Shown here: in pieces, positions 7,684 through 15,981 of the stretch
Layout: each line of letters starts with the position of its first letter
How positions within the stretch are numbered: position 1 is the stretch's first letter
Origin: Schlegelella_A sp036272325
Lineage (GTDB): Bacteria > Pseudomonadota > Gammaproteobacteria > Burkholderiales > Burkholderiaceae_C
DNA length: 64,000 nucleotides
Assembly: GCA_036272325.1 (NCBI GenBank)
Contig: DATAYY010000033.1
Span: 1-64,000 of the forward strand
Reading direction: 5' to 3'
The notes under the pieces: model-generated
Told to the model about the DNA's origin: nothing
Seen by the model: only the letters and a program-made list of their open reading frames with translations
Databases searched by the model: none
Program-made: the position numbers and the translations under genes

Positions 7684-9155
7684 GCTGTTCCGCCGACGGT
7701 CAGCCGGTCGATGCGCAGCGTCGGCTGGCCGACGCCGACCGGGACGCTCTGCCCTTCCTTGCCGCAGACGCCGACGCCGGTGTCGAGGCACATGTCATTG
7801 CCGATTGCGCTGACTCTGGTCAGCGCGTCGGGGCCGTTGCCGATCAAGGTCGCGCCCTTGACGGGATACTGGACCCGCCCGTTTTCGACCCAGAACGCCT
7901 CGCTCGCCGAGAAGACGAACTTGCCGCTCGTGATGTCGACCTGGCCGCCGCCGAAGTTGGTCGCATAGAGGCCCCGCTTCAGGCCGGCGAGGATCTCGTC
8001 CTTGGTCTGCGTGCCGCCGAGCATGTAGGTGTTGGTCATGCGCGGCATCGGCACCGCCGCGTAGCTCTCGCGCCGGCCGTTGCCGGTCGGCCGCACCCTC
8101 ATCAGCCGCGCGTTCATCGCGTCGTGCAGGTAGCCGCGCAGGATGCCGTCTTCGATCAGCACGTTCCGCTGCGTCGCGTTGCCTTCGTCGTCGATGTTGA
8201 GCGAGCCGCGCCGGTCAGGCAGCGTGCCGTCGTCGAGGACGGTGACTCCCGGCGCGGCGACGCGCTGGCCGATGCGGCCGGTGAATGCGCTCGCCCCCTT
8301 GCGATTGAAGTCGCCCTCGAGGCCGTGGCCGATTGCCTCGTGCAGCAGCACGCCGGGCCAGCCAGGGCCGAGGACGACGCTCATCAAGCCAGCTTTCGCG
8401 GGCCGCGATTCGAGATTGGTGAGCGCGGCGTCGACTGCGGCGCTGACGTAGCTCTCGATCACGTCATCCTGGAAGTAGCCGAGGCCGAAGCGCCCGCCGC
8501 CACCGCCGTTGCCGGCCTCGCGCCGGACCTCGCCGCCGACCGTCTGCTCGGCGATGACGGTCAGCGAGAGCCGCACCAGCGGCCGAACGTCGGCCGCGAT
8601 CGTGCCGTCGGCGCGGGCGACGAGAACGACGTCGTACTCGCTCGCGAGTCCCGCCATCACCTGGACGATGCGCGGGTCCTTCTTGCGCGCGAGCCGCTCG
8701 ACCTTCTCCAGCAGCGCGACCTTCTGCGTGCTGTCGAGCGTCGCGATCGGATCGAGCGGCGCGTACAACACACGGCTTTGCGCGAACGATGCGCGTCGGC
8801 CGACCTTGACGCGGCGGCTCTGGCCCGCAGCCGCGATCGTTCGCACCGTGCGCGCGGCGTCGAGCAGCGCCGCCTCGGAGATGTCGTCGGAGTAGGCGAA
8901 TGCCGTCTTCTCGCCGGCGACCGCGCGCACGCCGACGCCCTGGTCGATGCCGAAGCTGCCGCTCTTGACGATGCCTTCCTCGAGGCTCCAGCCTTCGCTG
9001 CGCGTGTACTGGAAGTAGAGATCGGCGTCGTCGATCTTGTGCGTCGCGATCGTGGCCAGTGCGGCGGCCAGCCTCGCCTCGTCGAGGCCGAACGGATCGA
9101 GCAGCAATGAGCGCGCGACTGCGAGGCGCTCGATGGTGGGTTCACGGGAGATCAT
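7680..9155 (-). CDS. tldD: Metalloprotease TldD
   Basis: A 491-residue TldD/PmbA family protein of normal length. TldD forms a heterodimer with TldE (PmbA) that degrades unfolded peptides and matures modified peptides such as microcin B17 and CcdA. The zinc motif HEAIGHGLEGD (HExxxH type) is intact in the middle of the chain, and the C-terminal region has GVCGKEGQSVPVGVGQPT, typical of TldD. It is convergent with the FAH-family gene with a 4-base overlap of stop codons. No tldE is in the window. Confidence 0.95.
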   Translation of the reverse strand: MISREPTIERLAVARSLLLDPFGLDEARLAAALATIATHKIDDADLYFQYTRSEGWSLEEGIVKSGSFGIDQGVGVRAVAGEKTAFAYSDDISEAALLDAARTVRTIAAAGQSRRVKVGRRASFAQSRVLYAPLDPIATLDSTQKVALLEKVERLARKKDPRIVQVMAGLASEYDVVLVARADGTIAADVRPLVRLSLTVIAEQTVGGEVRREAGNGGGGGRFGLGYFQDDVIESYVSAAVDAALTNLESRPAKAGLMSVVLGPGWPGVLLHEAIGHGLEGDFNRKGASAFTGRIGQRVAAPGVTVLDDGTLPDRRGSLNIDDEGNATQRNVLIEDGILRGYLHDAMNARLMRVRPTGNGRRESYAAVPMPRMTNTYMLGGTQTKDEILAGLKRGLYATNFGGGQVDITSGKFVFSASEAFWVENGRVQYPVKGATLIGNGPDALTRVSAIGNDMCLDTGVGVCGKEGQSVPVGVGQPTLRIDRLTVGGTA

Positions 9156-9208
9156 GCGGTGCTCGGCGGCGGGGACGATCGATTGTAGGGAACGCTCGTT
9201 TCACACAT

Positions 9209-9451
9209 CTTTACCGCCAGGTTACCCAGCAGGCGCGCATCGACGCCGGGGTCGCGTCCGGGCAGCTCACGGCGCGCGAGACGAACCGGCTTGACAAGCA
9301 GCAGGCGCACATCGCCAGCGTCGAAGCCAAGGACAAGGCGGACGGCACCGTCACCAAGGCCGAGCGTCAGCAGCTGCATCGCATGCAGAACCACGCCAGC
9401 AAGAACATCTACCAGCAGAAGCACGACGCCCAGGTCGCGGCGAAGCCCTGA
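9209..9451 (+). pseudogene. 5'-truncated remnant of a small exported protein
   Basis: About 75 codons resemble a short family common in Betaproteobacteria: an exported protein with a repeated pattern of 'QQARID.GV.SGQLT..E..RL.K.QAHI' followed by 'DGTVTKAER..LHRMQ' and a 'IYQQKHD' tail. Here the recognisable part (from RQVTQQARID) has no start codon or signal peptide before it: the only in-frame ATGs lie inside the divergent tldD gene, whose start is about 50 bases away. I read it as a gene that lost its 5' end by deletion. Assignment to the family is from memory of its pattern; its function is unknown even when intact. Confidence 0.6.
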
Positions 9452-9455
9452 GCGG

Positions 9456-10361
9456 CTAAGCGTCGCCGGACGCACCCCGCAGCGCCAGCGCACGCGCATA
9501 CAGCGCGTTGCGCGGCGCGCCGCCGATCTCGGCGGCGAGGGCCACCGCCTGCTTGAGCGGCAGCGCGTTGAGCAACGGCATGAGCAGCGCATCGTTCGAG
9601 CTTGCGTCTTCCCGTTCCGGTTCCGGCGCCGCGTGCAGGATGACGACGAATTCGCCGCGCGAGCGGTGCTCGTCGGCAGCGAGCCACGCCGGCCAGTCGT
9701 CGGCCGGCATCGTGTCGATCGCTTCGAACTGCTTCGTCAGCTCGCGACACACGGTGAGTCGTCGGCCCGGGCAGGCTGCCGCCAACAACGCGGCCAGGGC
9801 GCCGATCCGATGCGGCGCTTCGAAGACTACCTGCGTGGCTTCGGAGCGCGCGATCGCGGCGGCGGCGCGCGTGCGCTCGGCGCCGCGCGCCGGCAAGAAG
9901 CCGACGACCACGAAGCCATTCGCAGCGGTGTCGCCGGCCGCCGACAACGCCGCGAGCGCGCTGCTCGCGCCCGGGATCGGCACGACGCGATGACCGGCGG
10001 CGTGCGCCGCGGCGACGAGCTCGGCGCCGGGGTCGCTGACCGCTGGAGTGCCGGCGTCGCTGACGTAGGCGACGCGCTCGCCGCGCGCCAGCCGCTCGAG
10101 GACGGCGCCGGCGGCAGCGCGCTCGTTGTGCGCGTGCACCGCGACGAGCGGCTTGGTGATCGCGAAATGGCGCAGCAATGCCGCGCTGTGGCGCGTGTCC
10201 TCGCACGCCACCGCGTCGACGATCGCGAGCACGTGCAAGGCGCGCAGCGTGATATCGGCGAGGTTGCCGATCGGCGTCGCGACGACGTAGAGCGCGCCGG
10301 CGGGATACTGCTGCCCGGCGGCGGCAAGAGCCGCCGCCTCGACGAGCTTGGCTCCGTCCAA
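9456..10361 (-). CDS. rsmI: 16S rRNA (cytidine(1402)-2'-O)-methyltransferase RsmI
   Basis: A 301-residue SAM-dependent tetrapyrrole-methylase-fold enzyme that 2'-O-methylates C1402 of 16S rRNA. Motifs are YVVATPIGNLADITLRAL near residue 25, the CEDTRHS segment, VSDAGTPAVSDPG and PIPGASSALAALS, followed by the RsmI C-terminal helical region. I place the start at TTG 10361, because GGAGG lies nine bases ahead and the family begins just before this point; the longer frame to 10700 runs antisense through the yraN remnant. The start codon is only three bases from the divergent yraN ATG, as in many Proteobacteria where rsmI and yraN are head to head. Confidence 0.92.
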   Translation of the reverse strand: MDGAKLVEAAALAAAGQQYPAGALYVVATPIGNLADITLRALHVLAIVDAVACEDTRHSAALLRHFAITKPLVAVHAHNERAAAGAVLERLARGERVAYVSDAGTPAVSDPGAELVAAAHAAGHRVVPIPGASSALAALSAAGDTAANGFVVVGFLPARGAERTRAAAAIARSEATQVVFEAPHRIGALAALLAAACPGRRLTVCRELTKQFEAIDTMPADDWPAWLAADEHRSRGEFVVILHAAPEPEREDASSNDALLMPLLNALPLKQAVALAAEIGGAPRNALYARALALRGASGDA

Positions 10362-10364
10362 CTG

Positions 10365-10724
10365 ATGCGACCTCCGGCGCGCCCTGCGGTGACGACTCCG
10401 CCCACGACCAGGGCGCTCGGCGACGCCGCCGAAGCGCGCGCCCTCGACCATCTTCGGGCCGCGGGGCTGGCGCGGCGCAATTATCGCGTCGCGCGCGGGT
10501 CGCGAGCCCGGGGCGACGCTCGTCTTCGTCGAAGTGCGGCTGCGAAGCGGCAGCGGCTGGTCTTCGGGGCAGCGCATTTCCGGCGCGGCCTCGGTGTTCC
10601 GCGGCCGTGCCGGTTCGACGTCGTCGCGGTCGACGGCGACGCGATCGATTGGCTGCGCGCGGCCCTCGACGCGGGCGAGCACCGTGAACCGGATCGCCAA
10701 CCCCGTGTCATATCATCCGTGACC
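10365..10724 (+). pseudogene. yraN: Decayed yraN (UPF0102), frame open into diaA
   Basis: Position between rsmI and diaA identifies this as yraN, a predicted PD-(D/E)XK nuclease-fold protein. In the reading frame, the ends are recognisable: ALGDAAEARALDHLRAAGLARRNYRV at the N-terminal side (split here as family-like helix) and CRFDVVAVDGDAIDWL at the C-terminal side. The middle is damaged: the conserved GEIDL segment is gone, and GATLVFVEVRLRS is readable only in the +1 frame (about 10509-10550). Two or more deletions that together restore frame explain this, so the catalytic Asp/Glu-x-Lys region is lost or scrambled. No stop codon separates it from diaA. An assembly error is an alternative. 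Confidence 0.75.
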
Positions 10725-11321
10725 ATGCTCGAGCAACGCATCCAGCAGCAGTTCTTCGACAGCGCCGACCTGCACAACGCCGCTGCCGAAGTGCTCTCGA
10801 AGCCGATCGCTGACGCCGTCAGTGCATTGGTCGGCTGCATCACCGCTGGCGGCAAGGTGCTTGCCTGCGGCAACGGCGGCTCGGCTGCCGACGCCCAGCA
10901 CTTCGCGGCCGAGTTCGTGGGCCGCTACGAGCGCGAGCGGCCGGGCCTGGCGGCGGTCGCGCTGACCGTCGACACCTCGATCCTGACCGCAGTCGGCAAC
11001 GACTACGGCTACGAGGTCGTGTTCGCGAAGCAGGTCGAGGCGCTCGGCGCCCCGGGCGACATCCTGCTGGCGATGTCGACCAGCGGCAACTCCGCGAACG
11101 TGCTTGCCGCAGTCGCGGCGGCGCGCGCCAAGGAAATGACGGTGATCGCGCTGACCGGCAACAGCGGCGGCAAGATGCGCGAGCGGCTCACCGAGACCGA
11201 TGTCCACATCTGCGTTCCGCACGAGCGTACGGCGCGCATCCAGGAAATCCATCTGCTCGTCCTGCATTGCCTGTGCGATGCAGTCGACCTGCAACTGCTC
11301 GGCGAAGAGGAAAACACATGA
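10725..11321 (+). CDS. diaA: SIS-domain protein DiaA/GmhA-like (phosphoheptose isomerase family)
   Basis: A 198-residue single SIS-domain protein. The family includes GmhA, which isomerises sedoheptulose 7-phosphate for lipopolysaccharide heptose synthesis, and DiaA, which promotes DnaA assembly at the replication origin. Motifs are LACGNGGSAADAQHFAAEFVGR, SGNSANV and the C-terminal RIQEIHLLVLH. Because it lies between yraN and a yraP/dolP homologue, as diaA does in E. coli, I favour DiaA, although databases often label such betaproteobacterial genes gmhA. ATG 10725 follows a weak ribosome site; the same frame is open upstream into the yraN remnant. It overlaps dolP by ATGA. Confidence 0.9.
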   Translation: MLEQRIQQQFFDSADLHNAAAEVLSKPIADAVSALVGCITAGGKVLACGNGGSAADAQHFAAEFVGRYERERPGLAAVALTVDTSILTAVGNDYGYEVVFAKQVEALGAPGDILLAMSTSGNSANVLAAVAAARAKEMTVIALTGNSGGKMRERLTETDVHICVPHERTARIQEIHLLVLHCLCDAVDLQLLGEEENT

Positions 11322-12007
11322 CCCGGGGCTCCCGCCCGCTCTTGCTTGGCCAGGCCTGCCCCGCCGTCGCGCTCGCCGCGACTCTCCTCACCGGTTGCGC
11401 GCCGATCGTCGTCGGCACGGCCGTGGTGGGCGGCGCGATGGTCGCGACCGACCGCCGTGCCGGCGGCTCGCAGGTCGACGACGAGGTGATCGAGGTGAAG
11501 GCGAAGGGCCGTCTCGACGAGGCCTTCCCGGATGGCCGCGTGCGCGTCAACACGACGAGCTATGACCACCTGGTGCTGCTCACCGGCCAGGTGCCGACCG
11601 ATGCCGACAAGACGACCGTCGAGCAGGTCGTCGCTCGCATCGACACCGTCGCCTCGGTCGTCAACGAGCTGAGCGTCGGCCCGGCGACGACCTTCAAGGA
11701 GCGGACCAACGATGCCTACATCACGACCAAGGTCAAGGCAAGCATCGTCGACGCCAAGGACCTGTTCGCCAACTCGATCAAGATCGTGACGCACCGCGGC
11801 GTCGTCTACCTGATGGGTCGCGTCACCGAGCGCGAGGCGAATCACGCTGCCGAAATCGCGCGCGGCGTGAGTGGCGTCGTCAAGGTCGTGAAGGTGTTCG
11901 AGATCCTCAGCGAGGCCGAGCTTGCGAACATCCAGGCGAAGACAGCCGCCAAGCCGCAGGGCGCGGCGAGCGCCGCCGGCGCGGCCAGCGCGGCAAGCTC
12001 GCCCTGA
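11318..12007 (+). CDS. dolP: BON-domain outer-membrane lipoprotein DolP (YraP)
   Basis: A 229-residue lipoprotein: a signal peptide ends in the lipobox LLTGC around residue 25, followed by two BON (bacterial OsmY and nodulation) domains (about residues 55-125 and 130-200) and an Ala/Ser-rich tail. DolP/YraP binds anionic phospholipid at the division site and helps maintain outer-membrane integrity and BAM function. The start overlaps the diaA stop (ATGA), and the yraN-diaA-yraP order is conserved in beta- and gammaproteobacteria. Confidence 0.92.
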   Translation: MTRGSRPLLLGQACPAVALAATLLTGCAPIVVGTAVVGGAMVATDRRAGGSQVDDEVIEVKAKGRLDEAFPDGRVRVNTTSYDHLVLLTGQVPTDADKTTVEQVVARIDTVASVVNELSVGPATTFKERTNDAYITTKVKASIVDAKDLFANSIKIVTHRGVVYLMGRVTEREANHAAEIARGVSGVVKVVKVFEILSEAELANIQAKTAAKPQGAASAAGAASAASSP

Positions 12008-12040
12008 CCCTGGTCGCGCAGTGGGCCGTGCGGCCCGTCG

Positions 12041-12934
12041 CTAGCGCAGCCGCTTGATCAGGCTCGACGTGTCGTTGCGGTTGCCGCCTGAGGCCTGGAT
12101 ATCGGCGTAGAACTGGTCGACGAGCGCCGTCACGGGCAGCCGTGCGCCATTGCGGCGCGCCTCCTCGAGCGCGATGCCGAGGTCCTTCCTCATCCAGTCG
12201 ACGGCGAAGCCGAAGTCGAACTTGCCCTCGATCATGGTCGGCCCGCGGTTGTCCATCTGCCAGCTCTGCGCCGCGCCCTTGCCGATCACCTCGAGAACCG
12301 CCTTCATCTCGAGCCCCGAGCGCTCGCCGAAGACAATCGCCTCAGACAGGCCCTGGACGAGGCCGGCGATCGCGATCTGGTTGACCATCTTGGCGAGCTG
12401 GCCCGAGCCGCTCGGCCCGAGCAGCGTCATCGCCTTCGCGAACGCCATCGCGAGCGGCTTGGCCTCCGCGAACGCGCCCGGGTCGCCGCCGCACATGACG
12501 GTGAGAGCGCCGTTGATCGCGCCGAGGTTGCCGCCCGAGACCGGCGCATCGATGAAGCGCAGGCCTTTGGCCGCACCCGCCGCGGCGAGCTCGCGTGCCA
12601 CCGCAGCCGAGGCGGTGGTGTGGTCGACGAAGATCGCTCCCGGGCGCATGCCGGCGAAGGCGCCGCTGGCGCCGAGCGTCACCGAGCGCAGGTCGTCGTC
12701 GTTGCCGACGCAGGCGAAGACGATCTCGGCGCCGCGCACCGCCTCGGCCGGCGTTGACGCGCTCTTGCCGCCGTACCTGGTGACCCACTGCGCCGCTTTT
12801 GCCGCGGTGCGGTTGTAGACCCTGACGCGGTGCCCGGCTGCGGCAAGGTGGCCGGCCATGGGGTCACCCATGACGCCGAGGCCGAGAAAGGCGACATCGC
12901 GCGCGGCGACGGGTTCGTAGGTTCTTGTTGCCAT
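12041..12934 (-). CDS. NAD(P)-dependent 3-hydroxyisobutyrate dehydrogenase-family oxidoreductase
   Basis: A 297-residue beta-hydroxyacid dehydrogenase (MmsB/GarR/GlxR family). The N-terminal Rossmann motif FLGLGVMGDPMAGHL begins near residue 15, the substrate loop FIDAPVSGGNLGA near residue 125, and the catalytic-Lys segment GSGQLAKMVNQ near residue 175. It reduces or oxidises a small 3-hydroxy acid or semialdehyde (3-hydroxyisobutyrate, tartronate semialdehyde, gamma-hydroxybutyrate); sequence does not decide which. The start codon follows the T tract of a terminator-like hairpin directly, with no Shine-Dalgarno, which raises the question of how it is expressed. Confidence 0.9.
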   Translation of the reverse strand: MATRTYEPVAARDVAFLGLGVMGDPMAGHLAAAGHRVRVYNRTAAKAAQWVTRYGGKSASTPAEAVRGAEIVFACVGNDDDLRSVTLGASGAFAGMRPGAIFVDHTTASAAVARELAAAGAAKGLRFIDAPVSGGNLGAINGALTVMCGGDPGAFAEAKPLAMAFAKAMTLLGPSGSGQLAKMVNQIAIAGLVQGLSEAIVFGERSGLEMKAVLEVIGKGAAQSWQMDNRGPTMIEGKFDFGFAVDWMRKDLGIALEEARRNGARLPVTALVDQFYADIQASGGNRNDTSSLIKRLR

Positions 12935-12963
12935 AAAAGAGAACGGCCTCGAAAGAGGCCGTT
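12935..12963 (-). terminator. Intrinsic terminator abutting the dehydrogenase start codon
   Basis: On the minus strand AACGGCCTC/GAGGCCGTT form a perfect 9-bp stem with a TTTC loop, followed by CTCTTTTT and then immediately the ATG at 12934. It probably ends the pilT-pilU transcript. A TATAAA hexamer just upstream (12962-12967) could be a -10 box, in which case the hairpin would sit in the 5' untranslated region of the dehydrogenase gene. Confidence 0.8.
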
Positions 12964-12982
12964 TATAACTCAGCGAAGCGTC

Positions 12983-14122
12983 CTACTTGATGATCGACAT
13001 GTGCTCGGTGCCGGCGTTGAGATCGCTCGACTTCGAGCGCTGGCTGTGCAGCTTGATCTGCAGACGCAGGTCGTTGACCGAATCGGCGTTGCGCAGGGCG
13101 TCCTCGTAGGTCACCGCCTGGCTCTCGTAGAGGTCGAACAGGCTCTGGTCGAAGGTCTGCATGCCGAGCTCGCGCGAGCGCTTCATGATCTCCTTGATCT
13201 CGGCGACCTCGCCCTTGAAGATGAGGTCGGAAATGAGCGGCGTGTTGAGCATGATCTCGACCGCCGCGACCCGGCCCTTGCCTTCCTGGCGCGGCAGCAG
13301 GCGTTGCGAAATCAGCGACTTCAGGTTGAGCGAGAGGTCCATCAGCAGCTGGGCCCGCCGCTCCTCGGGAAAGAAGTTGATGATCCGGTCGAGCGCCTGG
13401 TTGGCGCTGTTGGCGTGCAATGTCGCCAGGCAGAGGTGGCCGGTTTCGGCGAAGGCGACCGCATGCTCCATCGTCTCGCGGTCGCGGATCTCGCCCATCA
13501 GAATGACATCGGGCGCCTGGCGCAGCGTGTTCTTCAGCGCGATCCCCCAGTCGTCGGTGTCGATCCCGACCTCGCGCTGCGTGATGATGCAGTTCTTGTG
13601 CGGATGGACGAACTCGACCGGGTCCTCGATCGTGATGATGTGGCCGAACGAGTTCTCGTTGCGGTGGTCGACCATCGCCGCGAGTGACGTGCTCTTGCCC
13701 GAGCCGGTGGCGCCGACGAAGATGACCAGGCCGCGCTTGGTCATCGCGACATCCTTCAGGATGTGCGGCAGGTTCATGCTGTCGATCGTCGGCAGCACCT
13801 GCGGAATCGTCCGCATCACCAGGCCGACGTTGCCCTGCTGGACGAAGGCGTTGACGCGAAACCGCCCGATCCCCTGCGGCGCGACCGCGAAGTTGCACTC
13901 CTTGGTGCGCTCGAACTCGGCCGCCTGCTTGTCGTTCATGATCGCGCGCGTCAGCGCCAGCGTGTGCTGGCCGGTGAGCGGCTGCGGCGAGACCTTGGTG
14001 ACCTTGCCGTCAACCTTGATCGCCGGCGGGAAGTCGGCGGTGAGGAAGAGGTCCGAGCCGGCGCGCGACACCATCAGCCGCAGCAGGTCGTTGACGAACT
14101 TGGATGCCTGGTCGCGTTCCAT
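12983..14122 (-). CDS. pilU: Type IV pilus retraction ATPase PilU
   Basis: A 379-residue GspE/PilT-family secretion ATPase. It assists PilT in retracting type IV pili at the inner-membrane base of the machine. Walker A is GATGSGKS near residue 130, the Asp box follows at IEDPVEFVH, atypical Walker B is VILMGEIRD, and the His box is AETGHLCLATLH. The long C-terminal tail and FFPEERRAQLL distinguish it from PilT. It lies 15 bases downstream of pilT on the same strand and is followed by a strong terminator, so pilTU form one operon. Confidence 0.95.
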   Translation of the reverse strand: MERDQASKFVNDLLRLMVSRAGSDLFLTADFPPAIKVDGKVTKVSPQPLTGQHTLALTRAIMNDKQAAEFERTKECNFAVAPQGIGRFRVNAFVQQGNVGLVMRTIPQVLPTIDSMNLPHILKDVAMTKRGLVIFVGATGSGKSTSLAAMVDHRNENSFGHIITIEDPVEFVHPHKNCIITQREVGIDTDDWGIALKNTLRQAPDVILMGEIRDRETMEHAVAFAETGHLCLATLHANSANQALDRIINFFPEERRAQLLMDLSLNLKSLISQRLLPRQEGKGRVAAVEIMLNTPLISDLIFKGEVAEIKEIMKRSRELGMQTFDQSLFDLYESQAVTYEDALRNADSVNDLRLQIKLHSQRSKSSDLNAGTEHMSIIK

Positions 14123-14137
14123 GACGAGCCTTGCCGG

Positions 14138-15181
14138 TTAGCCGGGGAAGTTTTCGGGGAACTTCGCCTTGCCGCGCGCTTCCGCGGGCGACACGATGTT
14201 GCGGCGGACGAGATCGGCGAGATTCTGGTCGAGCGTCTGCATGCCGATGCTATTGCCGGTCTGTATCGACGAATACATCTGCGCAACCTTGTTCTCGCGG
14301 ATCAGGTTCCGGATTGCGGCCGTGCCGAGCATGATCTCATGCGCCGCGACGCGGCCGCCACCGTCCTTGGTCTTGCAGAGCGTCTGCGAGATGACGCCGA
14401 TCAACGACTCCGAGAGCATCGAGCGGACCATCTCCTTTTCGGCCGCCGGGAAGACGTCGACGATGCGGTCGACCGTCTTGGCGGCACTCGACGTATGCAG
14501 CGTGCCGAACACCAGGTGGCCTGTCTCCGCCGCCGTCAGGGCGAGGCGGATCGTCTCGAGGTCGCGCATCTCGCCGACCAGGATGCAGTCCGGGTCCTCG
14601 CGCAGCGCCGAGCGCAGCGCATTGGCGAACGACAGCGTGTGCGGCCCGACCTCGCGCTGGTTGATCAGGCACTTCTTCGAGTCGTGGACGAACTCGATCG
14701 GATCCTCGACGGTGAGGATGTGGCCGAACTCGTTCTCGTTGAGGTGGTTGACCATCGCCGCGAGCGTGGTTGACTTGCCCGAGCCGGTCGGTCCGGTGCA
14801 CAGCACCATGCCGCGCGGCTTCAGCGACAGCTCGGCGAAGACGGCCGGGCAGTTGAGCTGCTCGAGGGTCAGGATCTTCGAAGGAATCGTCCGGAACACG
14901 GCGCCGGCGCCGCGGTTCTGGTTGAAGGCGTTGACGCGAAAGCGCGCCAGCCCCTGGATTTCGAACGAGAAGTCGCACTCGAGCGTTTCCTCGTAGGCCT
15001 TGCGCTGCGAGTCGTTCATGATGTCGTACACCATGTCGTGCACCTGCTTGTGCTCGAGAGGGTCGACGTTGATGCGGCGGACGTCGCCGTGGACGCGGAT
15101 CATCGGCGGCAGGCCCGACGACAGGTGCAGGTCGGAGGCCTTGTTCTTGACCGAGAACGCCAGCAGTTGGGTGATGTCCAT
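14138..15181 (-). CDS. pilT: Type IV pilus retraction ATPase PilT
   Basis: A 347-residue hexameric motor ATPase that depolymerises pilin fibres for twitching motility and DNA uptake. It starts with the PilT-typical MDITQLLAFSVK and has Walker A GPTGSGKST near residue 132, VEDPIEFVH, the Walker B region CILVGEMRD, the His box AETGHLVFGTLH and the AIRNLIRE motif of the C-terminal domain. It is divergent from yggS, with 75 bases between start codons, the standard betaproteobacterial and pseudomonad arrangement. Confidence 0.97.
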   Translation of the reverse strand: MDITQLLAFSVKNKASDLHLSSGLPPMIRVHGDVRRINVDPLEHKQVHDMVYDIMNDSQRKAYEETLECDFSFEIQGLARFRVNAFNQNRGAGAVFRTIPSKILTLEQLNCPAVFAELSLKPRGMVLCTGPTGSGKSTTLAAMVNHLNENEFGHILTVEDPIEFVHDSKKCLINQREVGPHTLSFANALRSALREDPDCILVGEMRDLETIRLALTAAETGHLVFGTLHTSSAAKTVDRIVDVFPAAEKEMVRSMLSESLIGVISQTLCKTKDGGGRVAAHEIMLGTAAIRNLIRENKVAQMYSSIQTGNSIGMQTLDQNLADLVRRNIVSPAEARGKAKFPENFPG

Positions 15182-15256
15182 GGCTCAAAGGGAAGTGAGT
15201 GCCGGATGGCGCAGCAAGGAAGCGAACTCCGCGCGCCCCAGCGGCGCTCGTTCGCA

Positions 15257-15949
15257 ATGATCGCAGACAAGATCGCCCAGGTGAACGCGCGCATTGCAAG
15301 CGCTTGTGCGGCCGCCGGACGCCCCGTGCAAAGCGTCACGTTGCTCGCGGTGAGCAAGACCTTTGCCGCCGCCGACGTCGCCGCGGCGCATGCCGCCGGC
15401 CAGCGACGCTTCGGCGAGAACTACGTCCAGGAGGCGGTGGCAAAGATCGCTGCCTTGCGCGCGCTCGCGCCACGACCGGAGTGGCACCTGATCGGACCCT
15501 TGCAGAGCAACAAGACGCGTGTCGTCGCCGAGAGCTTCGACTGGGTCCATTCGCTCGATCGGCTGCAGCTCGCCGAGCGGCTGAGTGCGCAGCGGCCCGA
15601 GGCGCTGGCGCCGCTCTCGGTGTGCCTGCAGGTCAACGTCAGCGGCGAGGCGTCGAAGAGCGGCGTTGCGCCGGCCGATCTTGCGCCGCTCGCGCATGCC
15701 GTCGCGGCGCTGCCGCGCTTGCGTCTGCGCGGCCTGATGGCGATCCCCGCGCCTGCCATCGGCAGCGCTGCGCAGCGGCGGCCGCATCGCCTGCTGCGCG
15801 GCTGCCTCGAGGCGCTGCGCGGCGAGGGCCTCGAGCTCGACACCCTCTCGGCCGGCATGAGCGACGACCTCGAGGCCGCGATCTTCGAAGGGTCGACGAT
15901 GGTCCGGGTCGGCACCGCGATCTTCGGCCGTCGTCCCGGGCCACCCTGA
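15257..15949 (+). CDS. yggS: Pyridoxal-phosphate homeostasis protein YggS/PipY
   Basis: A 230-residue PLP-binding protein with the fold of the alanine racemase N-terminal domain. It buffers pyridoxal 5'-phosphate and affects amino-acid homeostasis without known catalysis. The PLP lysine is in LLAVSKTF near residue 35; GENYVQE, WHLIGPLQSNK and the phosphate-binding SAGMSDDLEAAI with a final VRVGTAIFG are all present. The ATG at 15257 begins the conserved MIADKIAQVN; the longer upstream frame is antisense to pilT. The tail after FGRR is short. The segment between the LRGLMAIP strand and SAGMS looks slightly shorter than usual. Confidence 0.94.
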   Translation: MIADKIAQVNARIASACAAAGRPVQSVTLLAVSKTFAAADVAAAHAAGQRRFGENYVQEAVAKIAALRALAPRPEWHLIGPLQSNKTRVVAESFDWVHSLDRLQLAERLSAQRPEALAPLSVCLQVNVSGEASKSGVAPADLAPLAHAVAALPRLRLRGLMAIPAPAIGSAAQRRPHRLLRGCLEALRGEGLELDTLSAGMSDDLEAAIFEGSTMVRVGTAIFGRRPGPP

Positions 15950-15981
15950 TCGACGCGCTGCCCTTGCGGCGGACGAGGCCG

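Noticed and set aside
9291..10364. Extension of the diaA/yraN frame far upstream into a 676-residue protein.
   Set aside because: Bases before 10365 are antisense to rsmI and give low-complexity Arg/Ala-rich sequence without similarity.
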